Assembly: GCF_019399895.1 (NCBI RefSeq)
Contig: NC_091872.1
Span: forward strand, 5,650,395-5,714,394
Source of the DNA: Cardiocondyla obscurior
Taxonomy: Eukaryota > Arthropoda > Insecta > Hymenoptera > Formicidae
Length of the DNA stretch: 64,000 bases
Reading direction: 5' to 3'
Made by a program: the position numbers and the translations under genes. Below, one piece after another: positions 26,801 to 39,073 of the stretch (position 1 is the first letter of the stretch; each line of letters begins with the position of its first letter). The notes below the pieces were generated by a model that saw nothing but the letters and a program-made list of their open reading frames with translations, ran no database searches and had not been told where the DNA came from.

Positions 26801-27752
26801 TTAACGCGATATTCTCGCGTTGCTTATTTATCGCGCATCGACCGACGTTTTTCAAATAACATAAACACGTGTACTATTACGTGAAAATTGCTGCCGCATT
26901 GGAAGTCGGAATTGCGAGAAGTGTCTAGTTAATTTCTGTCAATTATATTTATTCGTAATTAAAAGATAATTGAAAGATAAGAAAAATTAGGTATGCTCAA
27001 CTAATATTAATTTTTTTTTTTCTTTATTGCGAGTAAATTTTTTTCCAAGTTTTAATCAATATGCGGATAAAGAGTTCATTTAATTGACTGCACTGAAAAT
27101 AATCAGGCAATTATTTATCATTGCGTCGAGCATTTCCGGCACAATATTATAAATGAAAGCTTCCTTTCTTCTCCTCGAAAGCTCGTGCGTCTTTTATGCA
27201 GCGAAGTTAAATTATCGGCCGCTAAACGGACGGAAAAAAAAGACGGAAAGCCGTAGAGGAAAAATAATGACGGTAAATTAATTCGAATTAAATTCGAGGC
27301 GGACGTCGACGCGATGTAATCTCGTTAAAATTTCCGTACTAAAAAAAATCTGTGTCGCGAAGTATTAAAATATGCAGCGAGCGGCATCGACACCCTTCAA
27401 TATGCGTACGATTGCTCCTAAATTTGATTAGCGCTATCATTCGTTAACTAAACGATCTTGCCGTATTTCATTTCATTTTCTATCAATTGCATTTACTTTT
27501 TATTTCAAATTAAGTATGAGTTTATTAGCGTCATTTATTATTATTAAATTACTTGACGGAAATTATTATTATTAATATTATAATACATCGCATTGCAAAA
27601 AGACGTTTTAATTTATTAGTCTTATGTTTAACGTCCTTTAAATATTTCCTGTTACTTCTTCGCGATAGCTAATTCTATGTTAACTACACGCTCAGCCGCC
27701 GGGCCCGTCTACCGCCGCGATCAGCTGTAGCCACGTGCGTGTGTTTCCCGCG
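23853..27752. other. Noncoding stretch, no gene seen
   Basis: CpG-containing sections at 23860-24220, 24530-25480 and 26140-26820; AT-rich sections at 25480-26130 and 26940-27660. A purine tract with G5-A-G5-A-G4 lies at 24621-24636. The 149-codon plus-strand frame at 24656-25105 begins with TTG and shows no domain. A third block of overlapping frames at 26313-26804 is likewise unremarkable. Confidence 0.5.
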
Positions 27753-27763
27753 GTCAGCGGCCA

Positions 27764-27828
27764 ACGTCTTATAAGTTAGCGGAACAAAATTAATTCTGCT
27801 CATTTTGTTTCGCTAACTTATAAAACGT
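27764..27828. mobile_element. Short foldback element, deleted copy (copy A)
   Basis: A 65-bp inverted repeat. The left arm starts ACGTCTTATAAGTTAGCGG and the right arm is its near-exact complement ending CTTATAAAACGT, with about 26 bp paired and two mismatches. The right half matches the right arm of the longer element at 41903-42064, except for two substitutions. The left 26 bp also match, so this copy is the longer one with about 97 bp removed from the middle, joined at a short AT-rich overlap. The flanks are CAGCGGCCA on the left (27755-27763) and GATTCCGCC on the right (27829-27837). These do not match each other but match the other locus in inverted form. It has no coding capacity and would need a transposase from elsewhere. 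Confidence 0.85.
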
Positions 27829-27837
27829 GATTCCGCC

Positions 27838-28106
27838 GGCGAACAAGCAAAGGGCACAATGGACAGAGAGAGGACGCCGGTTAGTCGTTGTTTCAATTGG
27901 CTTGCGTAATTTTTAAAACTGCCCAAAACCTAGTAACGAACGCGCGCTACTCCCGTTATTAAAAGGCCACGGCCAATATCGCTCTCTGTGTTTGCTTAAG
28001 ATTCCAGTTTTGCGCTTCCCGCTTACCGATCAGTGCCATTTAAAACTTTAAATTGGCAGGTAACGAGTACCTTTTGTACCGGATGTTCGGAACACGCTTT
28101 TTTTTC
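27838..28106. other. Noncoding stretch beside foldback copy A
   Basis: Unique sequence following the 9-bp flank of copy A; it ends in a T-rich tract. No gene seen. Confidence 0.5.
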
Positions 28107-28121
28107 TTTTTTTTTTTTTTT
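28107..28121. repeat. T15 homopolymer
   Basis: Run of 15 T after T8 and one C. Confidence 0.85.
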
Positions 28122-29540
28122 CCTAACCATTGAACCAGCAACGCTAGCTTTTATCGAGAGCCAATTTGGCCGGCAAGGGAGACTGACACTGTAGTGTGTC
28201 GAAGTTGCGCATAAAAATGCTGCGCAAATGAGCGTAACAAACTGGAGTTTGCCGTGGCATTCGGACGGTGAACTTTGCGTTTTCAGTTCTTAACTAACAA
28301 CGCGGGAGGTTGTTTAATTTTTAATTAACGGAAAATATAAATTTTTTAATAAAACCAACCGGCTCATACTCACAGAGAATATCACTGTGAAATTATAAAA
28401 TAAGTAATATGCAACGCTAATTTATTTCCTTTTATGACTCTTCTTTTATTTATTTTTAATTTCCCATTTCACAGCAAAGAAATGCGAGCTCGCGGGTGGA
28501 TCCGTGCCACGTGCATTGTTCAATGGGAACTGTAGAAATTCATGTCGCCGTCAGCAGATTATTAAATAACATTCAAACGCGATATAACGGGCCCTATCCC
28601 CGACACATTCTGTCGCGTCGGCTATGTTCTCGACGTAGCTACTCTTGCCGCTTCATTTCGCTGACGGCGACACACGTTATTTCCAACGAAACACATACGG
28701 GACCGCAAAATACCTGCGTCCGCGGGGACAATCCTTGTAACAGTCTTGCGCGAAATTAACGTCTCGGCGACGACGACGACGACTACATACGCACGTTACC
28801 TACTTGCAACGCCGTGCACCCGCCGTTCTCCGCGATTATGTAATTTCGCGCGTGCTAGCAAATGATGTTACCATATTCCTCGACATTTTCCACGGCGAAA
28901 ATCACGAATTAAGCCAGATCATACTTCGCGATTAAAAGTTCCCCGAGACTACCTCGTAGTTAACTTTAATCATACCGAATTTTTGTTCTAATCCCGCGCG
29001 AAATATATATTTTGCACCCTGCAGACACGTTTCTGAACATTCTAATTTAAATAGCATCGCTGAAAGCATCGAAATGCGTGACGCAAAATAGCGATTCAGC
29101 CGACAGTATTTCAGCGTGTACCGCTCGGAATGAAAGAGGCGGCGGCGGAAGTTTGAACGAAAATTTTACATCCCGTTCTAATGGCAAATGCACACCTACG
29201 TAGACCGGGCGTTTGCAGTACGCGCCGCAGAAATAGCATAGCACAGTAATCTAAGGAACACTGAGAAAACTTTCGATGAACACGCGCGAAATTTTGTCGT
29301 GGCCATACAGAAGCTCGGTTGCATCTGGATAATTCGCTCTCGTTTCGCCGAGCGTTCAGAAGTCTCGGAGAAGCGGAAACGCTCGGGAAATAGGAAACTT
29401 TTCCGGGAAACTGGGAAGTTCCAAGTGGATGTTTGCGAGCGCACAAGCGAGCGTACAAGCAGCATTTATGCTTATATAATTTTACGCGGTTGTCTGCTCG
29501 GAATTGTCAGATTCGCTGTCGCTCGTTTTCGAGTAAGACA
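28122..29540. other. Noncoding stretch, no gene seen
   Basis: Mixed composition. A GAC triplet run lies near 28769-28783. Four overlapping frames on both strands at 29047-29604 show no domain. Confidence 0.5.
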
Positions 29541-29557
29541 TTTTTTTTTTTTTTTTT
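29541..29557. repeat. T17 homopolymer
   Basis: Run of 17 T. Confidence 0.9.
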
Positions 29558-32500
29558 ACTGCGATCGATGGTTGCGTACAAAAATCCAAAGGTTGCGTTA
29601 TTAAACCTCGGAATAAAGTAATGTCATTTTCCGGCATGTGCAGTTTTTAAAATTATTTCGTTTCAATTGTGAAGAATCGACGTTTGAAAAATAAAGAGAG
29701 ATAGTTTCACAAGAAAAATTTTGACATAAACAGTATGCAAGGAACAGAAAGCCGAAAAGCCAAAATGGAGAATGCCATTTTCGCCTTATTCATCGCTACA
29801 AAATCACATCACCCTGATTCGGCAAAGTAGAACGCGGCTTTTCGCGAGCGTGCGTTTGTATACGTATTGCATATGGTACAATTAGACATATTGTTCCTGG
29901 ATGTTCGCGTATCTGGGTTTTCCATTTCTCTCCGACCCGTCCCGCGCTCGAATTCAAGTGCACTATCGGGCCAATTGTTTCTGTGTATCGCAATGGCAAC
30001 GAGGGTAACCGATGTAGTGTCGATAGTCACTTTGGAATTTGCGCGCTCCTGTAAACTGTAGCAGTTGTAACAATAACGACATATCGATATACGCGCGCGT
30101 GGCTCTTTCCGCTTTTTTTTTTTTTTTCCTCCCGCATGTACTACACTTCCACGGCGTCAGCTCGGGCCTCGAAAAATATTCGCGGCTATCAGTTTAAACC
30201 CCTTTCCTCTCCCTCGTCCCAGAGCTCGAAAAGAGAGCACGCCACCCGCAGCGCAATGGTCGCAAATATCGCGTCAAATACGCGCGGAAATTGAATATCG
30301 CTCCCGGTTGATCGGCTGACGTTGCCGCCGGTTGGGAATTTCACCAAGTTTCTACCGAATCATTATTGACGCGCGATATCTCGCGAGAAGGAGGAGGGCA
30401 AAGGAGCTTTCAGACCGAGAGTTGCCGAGCTGTGAAATGCAGGCTATTTCGGAGTTAATGAATTTCATTGTAAATGTCAATATTGGTCCATTTTCCGATC
30501 TGTTTGCCGCTCTAAGGAAAGATTTATTTTAGATATCTGTTCATTTCCTCCCGCAACAGGACGTGCAACATAAATACGTATGTCCCGGTCGAAAAATCCA
30601 TCGTGCAAGTTAGAACGTTGCGCTGTTGACGTTTCGTCTAACTGATCGTCGTTTTCGCGCAAAAAGAAACCGCGAAACTGTTCGCGCTTGTAATTCCTGC
30701 TATTCAACGCCGCGCTAAACTGGCGCTTAATTGCAGTTAAACTCAAGACGATTAGTGAAACGGAGTAATGTGCGGCCGCGACGAGTAAGTCGGTTGTATG
30801 TGCTGTGGCAGTATGTGGAGAAAAAGAATAAAATGCGGCAAGTTGTTTCATGGTTTAGGAGAGATCTCGGGTCGTCGAAAAACTAAAAGTGAGGATAACA
30901 GTAAAGGAAAAGGAAAAAATAAAATTGAAAAGAAAAAAAAAAAAAAAAAAAAGAAAGAAAGAAGAACGCTTCGCGTTCTCGACTTCAAGTATCTCTCGGT
31001 GCGCGATTATAATTGCAAATTTAGTTTTTAATATTTGCAGCCACAACATTTTCGCTTCTTAAATCTTTTATTACGTTGAATAGAAGAATTTTTAATTACT
31101 TCGGCGCGTGGTGTAATAAATTTCTTTTGAAATTTTTTTTTTTCCTTTTGTTGCAAAATTTAACGCAATTTGACAGCGCTTTAAATTATCTCACCTCGTA
31201 TGATATTTCGTATATTTGATTTTATAACGTGTAGAGGAGGCGCTTCTCGCCGTAAGAATTTCTCTTTAAACGTGACATTTCCGTCATGGAGTGGCGCAAC
31301 GTTTCGAGAAATCGCGAAAAACTCCGGGTGAAAACACTTTTCTGTTACTTGTGGCATTAAGTAGCGGAGAAGTTCTTGAAAAGAGGCGCGCGCGCGAAGT
31401 TTCGAGCTCCGCTGGAAGACCGAAATAAAATGGCCCTTCTGTCTACATTTAACGATTCCTTTTGTCGGCTAACTGCCTTCGTAGTAGCTGCTACCTACGC
31501 CACCGAAGTAAATCTCGGCTCCTTTCGCAGACACGGTGTCACGGCCGAGAGGCGTCGTGTAATTCCATTATGCAAACTGTCAGGATGCGGAATGGAAGCT
31601 CTAATCGCGCACGGGGACTTTAAAGTCGCAACTGTTTAACTTGTAATTAAGAGAAGTCCAAGAAGGGAGTCGTGCGATGTGCGCTGCCTGTTTAATACGG
31701 TAATATAATGTATTAAAGCTATACGTATACATGAATATTAACTTGACTGCCGGTATTCGAAATACATGATTATTCAGGTTAAAAAAAATTTATTTTTATA
31801 AAGCTTCGCATGTAGAAAAAAAAAAAAAAGATCTATTATTTCTCTTAATACAATTCACTTTCCGGTTACAATAAGCTTTTTTCCATTTTATTACGAATTT
31901 TGTTTCAATTACCGCGACTTCACTCAAACGTAATATAAAATCAGAATTGTGTGTTCCGTCCGCGCATCGAGCACTTCCCCCGATCTTTCGTTTTTGCTGG
32001 GAGCGCATATCGCCAGTTGCATCCTCTCTTCGTTTCGACGCGAAGCGGTGCACTTTCGGATGGACGGGGGTAGCTGAAAGTTCGGCTTCGTAATAGAAAT
32101 TTCTCGTACTAGCGAGCGGCCACAGGGAAAATCGATTGCAATGGTCCCGCGAGAGTTTCGCATTTGGTAGCCGCGCCACGCACCGATCTGAATTTGGAAG
32201 CGTACTATCCTAAATACATTCGGTTTGACATCGACTGTTCCGAGAAACATCTAACGTAACGTGCTCGTACATCCTCTTGCAGAACTGCCGGGAAAAACAG
32301 AGCGCGTTCCGGAGTGCTCGAGGGCCATTGATGGGAAAGTTTGTCGTTCCCGAGTTGACTGAAATTTGTTGAAAATTCGGTCGATTTTAGAGGCAATAAG
32401 CTCTTTGAAAGATCGGAGAGCTTTACGGTAACGCTGCTTTGGAATCGGGGGAAACAAAATTGTTAACGGCCCGCGTGCTCGTATACACATATACTTAATG

Positions 32501-32639
32501 CGCAACGAATATCGACGAAGGGAGGACTTTTATCTTTATTAGAAATTTATTTTAATCCGGGGACAAAGGCGGCAGTCTTGGACGCACCGCAAAATTAAAT
32601 CCGTCGGCGTTTAGCGGCAATTAACACATTAAAGTTACG
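29558..32639. other. Noncoding stretch, no gene seen
   Basis: Holds a T15 run at 30113-30127, an A20 run at 30933-30952 followed by GAAA repeats, and an A14 run at 31816-31829. CpG-containing sections at 30300-30800, 31370-31640 and 31960-32330 carry overlapping frames with no recognisable domain, some encoding poly-Lys or poly-Phe from the homopolymers. Confidence 0.5.
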
Positions 32640-33020
32640 TGGCGAGTGTTTTCGAGAAAATCGATTAAAATCCCGTTAGCAACGGAGAACTAATTATGAA
32701 GCCGCCGGCGCAGCCGTTGAAATCGCTCGCTGAAATTCCGGGAGTTATCCCCCGGAGTGGCTGCCATTTTCGAAGATTCGGATAGCACCGCTGCACGTGA
32801 AGGGCGTAATATAATGCGAAGCAGTTAATTGCAGTTGTAATTGGCTGCGATGAAGGCGGCCGGCCACGCCGAATATTGTTATTATCCATTGCCCAGGCGT
32901 AATGGCGATTGATTAATTGCGACTGATTAATTGCGACGGCGCGCAAACTGGGCCGTTTATTGTACATCCGTGGCGAATTTCAATTGCGGCGACGCAGTTA
33001 AATATTAATTATTTGCCGTT
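32640..33020. promoter_or_regulatory. Enhancer-like block with 14-bp tandem duplication
   Basis: About 380 bp without simple sequence and dense in homeodomain-type words: GAACTAATTATG, CAGTTAATTGCAG, TTGTAATTGG, CATTGCCCAGGCGTAATGG and two TGATTAATTGCG copies, ending in ATTAATTATTTG. The two TGATTAATTGCGAC copies are exact and adjacent. The density and spacing of these words suggest a conserved regulatory element. No protein frame of note covers it. Conservation is untested. Confidence 0.4.
32910..32937 (+). repeat. Perfect 14-bp tandem duplication (TGATTAATTGCGAC)x2
   Basis: Two exact adjacent copies at 32910-32923 and 32924-32937. Each holds a TAATT homeodomain core with a following GCGAC. 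Confidence 0.95.
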
Positions 33021-35671
33021 AGATTACTTCGTTTGCCAAGAACCGCGCGCGCAAACTGCCGCGCTGCAAGTAAGCTCGTAACCGGCCGCTTCGAAAGCGT
33101 ACCTACCACCCAACGGCGCGTGCACGTTTATTGCAAACGTGCAGATAAATTGCATTACATCAGCAAACAATCGCGCAATTGTCGAAGTCGCTATTCTCTT
33201 TTCGGCGGGACGTTCCAATTTCAACTTCCAGCGGAATAACCGTTTTGAAAACGCCGCAGAGATTACTTCCGCGCGCGAAGGCTAAAAGTAGGAAATAATT
33301 ATCATTCGTAACACGTAAGGGGATTACGAGTACGAGCTAATGTGAATCCGAGAGTCCTAAATACCGTAATAAATAACGTTAAGAATATAATTGTGATGTA
33401 GCACAATAAATTTACCTAAGTCACAAGTTAAGCGAATGTAAGAATTTTAATATAACAATAGCGTTAACGGATCTCCATCGGTTGGATGCACTTGGCGTAA
33501 ACCGTGCGGCCATAAAATTAAATGCAAACGCTCGTTCCGGCCAGCTGTTATCCCACGAGCATCCCATTAATTTGTCAACAATCACTTCTCGCTTACTACA
33601 CGGCCGCGACTTGAATGAAAAAGTTCGGCTCTGATAGAAATGTTTAATACCTCGGACGGAGAAATTAAATCCTGAGCGAACAGCACCGCACAGAAAGTCG
33701 AATTACTTCAAGAGAAAGTTTCCCGGCGTGTTGAGGTACAGCGGGGGGACGAAGGGAGGGCGCACGAAATTTAACTCCGCTGCGTGAAATTATACGAAAC
33801 TGCCGAAAGTTAGCGAGCAGTTATTCCGTTAGTTGCACGTATTGTACGTGCACGTACGCGGCGCAAGCAACACGAGAGCAAAATAATTAGTTGTTCTCGC
33901 GTTTCGGCCTATCGCGGAGGGAACGGGGAGCATTTTGCCTGTAAAATCCGCTACCGGCGGCCGCTTTTTTCGGACGGCTCTAATTGGCCAATTATAGAAA
34001 TAAACGCGATCGCGTACAAGTGCGTTCATATATATAAATTTCATCGCGTCTTCTTTTGCTTTGCAAACCGCGCTGTTACGCTTGTAACCGTACACGTGGC
34101 CCGTATAAATACGAACTTAATTTATGCACGTCGAAATTGCATTTCGAACGAATCGTAAACAGCAAAGCTCAGCTGATTACGATCATATAATTAATTTCCA
34201 AATATCGGGCGTCAGTTTAACCGGCCCCGCGCGCTCGCGGCTCCCTTCCACTTCGGCGAGATCATTTCGATACGTGATTGTAACTCGTACGGCAAACACT
34301 TTTCGTCATTGCGATACACGAAGCGCGGGTGTAAGTATCAAAGTGCGCGCAAAAACGCACGCTGAAAAGTCCATTCGCGCCGTAAATTATCCGCAGTAAT
34401 CACTCGCCGTTCCGACGTTATAAAGATTAAACTCGACGGCGATGTATCGTGTCATGTGTTCTGTTTTACCAAGATTTTCTTCCCCCTCCTCTTTTTTTTT
34501 TCCTTCTCGCGCTCTCTTTCGCGCGATATCGTGCTCGCCCAAGCAAAGTTTCCCACAGTTAACTCTCTTCATTCTCACGAAACCCACCGCGGATACTTAT
34601 TTGCGAAACTCGTAAATCTTCGGACGCTATATTTGTAAGACCCGTAAATCTCGCGGTACTTTGTCGCCGTATTCGTCGCCGTCGCTATTTCGAATACGGA
34701 AAATTGCCGCGATGATGTGGCTGCCGTATAAGCAGATATTCTGCGAATTTTTCACATTTTCCGTATCTATAAAGAGGAAAAAGAAAACGTATTGACGTGC
34801 TTACGTTTCGAAAAGATATGAACAATTTTTAACGAATTTAACTGAATTATTATTAATCGGACAACAATTAATTCAGGTAAAAAAAAAGTATTTATAACTC
34901 TATTGTAAAATAAAAAATTATAAAAGAAAAGAACAGCGTTTGTGCTTGCTATTTTAAATCGTTATTTATTATGTCTAAAATTTTTTTAATTTAAAAAGTG
35001 TAACCGCTAAATTAAATTAATTAAAATTAAATTAAAAATTATATTAAATATAGATATTAAAAATATTTTAAGTATCTTGGACGTATGCTTATTGTTTTTC
35101 ACTTTTAATCGTAAAAAATAAAGTTACGTTAAACTTCACCGTTGGAGCAAAAAATTGCATCGCGGCAATAATCGAGCGCTTTTCACTTTTCCCTAAGGTA
35201 TCCCCGGCGAATTGTGCACCCTTGGTTAACCGCGACTGTAAAACTGCTAATTCACCGCTCGATCGCCACATTAAATGTTCATTCATGTGAATATTGGTTT
35301 TCATTATGTTCACCATTATTAGTTTGTGGTGCGGCGACCGGTAATGACAATTACAATTTATATCAGACGAGTTTCGAATAGTTTGCTGATTGAAACCATC
35401 GTACGCGAGATTGCGACCTGTCGCAGCGTAAACGCATCTAATTATAAAATACAAAAGCGTTATCAAAGAAGTTAAATTCTCAGGATGATCTGCGTTCCAG
35501 AAATCGCACGCGTTTCTTATCGCCAGGCGAGCGAGAATACCCTTCGATCGTTCGGACCTTCGAACACCTTTAAACGCCTTTCCGTAAGCGCGTTTGTGAA
35601 AAATTAAAGTTCGCCGGAGGTTGCTTTACGCAAAATTGTCACGCGAAATTCACTTTATTCGTCTTCCTTTT
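33021..35671. other. Noncoding stretch, no gene seen
   Basis: Contains the 14-bp palindrome GTACGTGCACGTAC at 33844-33857, overlapping an 8-bp-arm inverted repeat at 33834-33852. Two imperfect copies of a motif of about 30 bp lie at 34591-34620 and 34622-34653, sharing CGTAAATCT. Strongly AT-rich at 34850-35100. The frame at 35089-35466 (minus) has no recognised domain. Confidence 0.5.
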
Positions 35672-35687
35672 TCTCTCTCTCTCTCTC
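35672..35687. repeat. (TC)8 microsatellite
   Basis: Eight TC dinucleotides in a pyrimidine-rich stretch. Confidence 0.9.
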
Positions 35688-38600
35688 TTCGTCACCCGCA
35701 TACGTTACCCGTCCAACGATAACGACAGGGTGGCGAAATGACTCGACCTGTCTGCTCGCGGAAAACTCGTGTATGACGTTATTGATGGCCGAGACTGCCA
35801 CAGTCATCGTTATTTCGCTTCCTCAGCGCCGCGCTTTGACGACCCCGCGAAATCGGCGCGTATGCGAATTTTTGGCGAGCCATTACCGCATTGATTTGAC
35901 ATTACCTCTCTGACACGTTGCTGCGTCGAAATTATCACGAGGGAAAAGTCGATTAGCTGATGCTGACGTTTTACGCGCCTCCCCTGGTTCGGATTATCTC
36001 ACGTTCGGCCTGTGATGGAAATGTGATCGTTCTTCAAATTGAAGCGCCCGTGCAACTTTATTATTAAAGCCGCGTTACAGATTAATGCGGCGAAGGCTCG
36101 GTTAAAATCGAACGGCAATTTATTATTTACGGGCAATTCCCGCAGCGATTGTGAGACGTAGGGGGGAAACCGGGGCCGAGGGTGCCGACAGGAATCGCGG
36201 AATTCGACACGATATCTCACGTTTGGGAATCGCTCTGGTAATACCGCGATTTGGGATACTGTATATTTCACGCGAGGGCGTGCACCACCTTTGCGCGGGT
36301 GTACCTACCTACTTGGTCGGATAAACTTTCCGGTTTTAAGATCCTCACCCGTCTTCGCCCGGCTTATTCCGACGAGAGGAAGAGACCGGGAGCCGTGCGA
36401 GAATCTCGCGGAAAGGCTTTATGGCTTTTTTCCCAGAGTATCCTACAACGCGCGTGTTAGTCGTGCGAGATGTATGAACTCCGGTCTCAAAAGAGTACGA
36501 TAAAGGTGTTTGTGTCTCGCTGAAATATTCGACACTCATCATAACGAGATTTAGCGCGGGACCATTTTCGCGTTTTTCTTTTGCCAGAAGGTTCGCAAAA
36601 TTTTCACCGCGCGCGTGTAAGAACGCGCGCGCAACGCAAACTTATAATGAAAGCTACATTCAATGTATCATTTCTGCGCGCCGTGTTCCGCTCCAATTTC
36701 ACACGAAAGTGTTATCAATATAGATTAAAAGCCGCCCCGAGTTGGAAAGTTTCGTTTAATCTCGGGGGATTAAAGCGCTTCAGTCGTTAGCGCGTTATAA
36801 TAATTTGTACGGTTTTCTACAAGTTAATTAATTTACGCGCGTTCTCGGACTTCTTTCCCTTTTCTTGCAAATATGGCATTTTAGTTAATCTCGGCTATTA
36901 CCGAGATTATAACATCACCCGTAGATTCTCCCTCTTGTAGTATTCTAAATGCAATTTATATGACAAATTTAGTTAATCATTAGTTAGTGAATTTAAAAAA
37001 TAATAAAACTTGTGCCGCAATTTTTAAATCAACAGAAATAATCTATCTTTAATTTCCAATTAACATAAATATAAAAAATAACTTACACATTTAACCGAAA
37101 TACTAATTATTTTTCTAAAGCAGGTTACGCCCTTTTATTCCTATAAAATTTCTAATATCAATGTATCAAGATTTTACGGCAGAAGCTTACGTGCTGGTTC
37201 AGCCTTCGTTAATAATTTATAATCGGTTATAAAAGTAGCCAAGTAATTATCGACATAGTACACACAAATTCTAATTAACCGAAAGCCTCGGGATAAAAAT
37301 AAAATAAAATAAATGCGCGACGGCGAGCGCGGCGTCCCGAGCGGCGGCGGTCAAAGAAATCCGCATGGAGATCCGCCCATTTTATGGAAGATTAGAGCAA
37401 AACGACGTCTTAATCTAGAAAGACCGGGCGGCCGTCGCGACTTGAATTCGACGGGTCGTAAAAGTTAGACGTCGGCCATGAGCCGAATCGAAAATGTGGT
37501 CCCGCGCCCGGATGGCGGCAACGATTTTTAATAAAACGTTTCTCGTACGTTTTCCCTTGCCTCTCCCTTCCCCTGCCGGCTCTCGCTCGTTGTCATCGCG
37601 AAGCGTTTAGCTCCGTCTCGCACGTATGCTCCGCGAAATTGTAAAGCCATCGCGCCTACTCGGCGCTAAAGTGTAAAGTATCGATCGCGCGCGTAACTGC
37701 TGTTACGAGGGCGATAAATCTGGGTGCAAAATAAAATGACGTCGAGGCCATATCGCCCCGCATCGCGATTATTATACATTTTTCCCGATATATCTTCCGT
37801 TCGACGTGCCGCTAAATCGCGTTATTGCGCGCGTTATGTCCGCTCCTAAGCGATTTGTCGCCGGGCGTTTAACTTCATTCCCCCGCGGTGCGAAGCATAA
37901 GCGAAAATGTACGATTATCACATTCATCGTTGGCGAAACTTTGTGGATACGACATTTCACGCGCGAGATTGCGAGAATTATATACCCGAGCTGTTCTAAT
38001 TAGGGACGTTACGCCGCAAAATGTATAGCGCCATCGTGGAGTTTAGTTAGCGTTTTTGAAATGAAAGCCGGGACTCCATACATTTCGGCAATTATAATAT
38101 ACGCGTGAGAGTCGTATTATAATTCGCCGTAATACACCCTAACTATTGTTACATATAGAGAACTTTTCATAGAAGTGAAAGATATAAACCTGTTCGGTTG
38201 ATCTCATTATCACGTAATTATCCTCGTTATTTTTGGGGTTTTTTTTTTTTTAATTTCAAACGCGCGCAACTCATCATTAACAACAAAATGCAAGTTTCCC
38301 TCATAATTCTCGCATTGTTTCGGAAAACCAATGCATGGTGTATGCGGTCTTCATTATAAGTTTTTTCGTTACACGCGTACTTCTTATGTATACATAACAA
38401 TGCCCGTATATATCTGTATCACAAGCAGAGGTTGAATAACCTTCTGCGTGAATAGCAGAGAATTTAATTAGAGAAATTTTTCTGGTTGTTTGTTACTTGA
38501 GAATATCACGGAGGCGGCAATCCCACATTTTATGAAAACTTCCCCGACGATGTTTTTTTCAATATCGCCATGACGCCTGCACAGTTGCAAGCGGTTCCAT

Positions 38601-39054
38601 AAAGTAATTGTCTATTTGATTTTAATTCACTAAAAAATACAAAACAAAACAAAAAACTTTAAAAGAAATTTAAAAAAATTATTTTTATTATTTAAAGACG
38701 TTAAAAAATAGGTCAACGTGCAAGAATAAGAAAAATATGCACGACGTTCCGGATGCCCTCAAAGAATGTTATTAAAATACCACAAAGTATAAAAGATTAA
38801 GATTATTTTTTAATGACTCACATAATGAAGTTTTCTTTTTCTCCCCGAAAATTGTCCGCGGGGAAAATTCAGGCAGGCATTTACCGCCGAATTATCGCGC
38901 GTTTACACGCCTTTGTTGAAAGTCGTCCCCGGAAAGGAAGTGAAAGAGCCTCATTTGTAAGTCTACGAGACCAGGAAGTCCGTCATAATCGCGAAAAAGC
39001 GTTCTCGCTGTTGTGCGAAAAAATTCGCGTTTAGACGGCGTGCAGTATTTAATT
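35688..39054. other. Noncoding stretch, no gene seen
   Basis: CpG-containing at 35690-36800 and 37310-38000, AT-rich at 36900-37300 and 38590-38810. Bases about 35880-36170 have enhancer-like texture (GATTAATGCGG, TTATTATTTACGG). Short frames at 35999-36790 overlap on both strands with no domain. Confidence 0.5.
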
Positions 39055-39073
39055 AAAAAAAAAAAAAAAAAAA
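39055..39073. repeat. A19 homopolymer
   Basis: Run of 19 A followed by T6. Confidence 0.9.
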
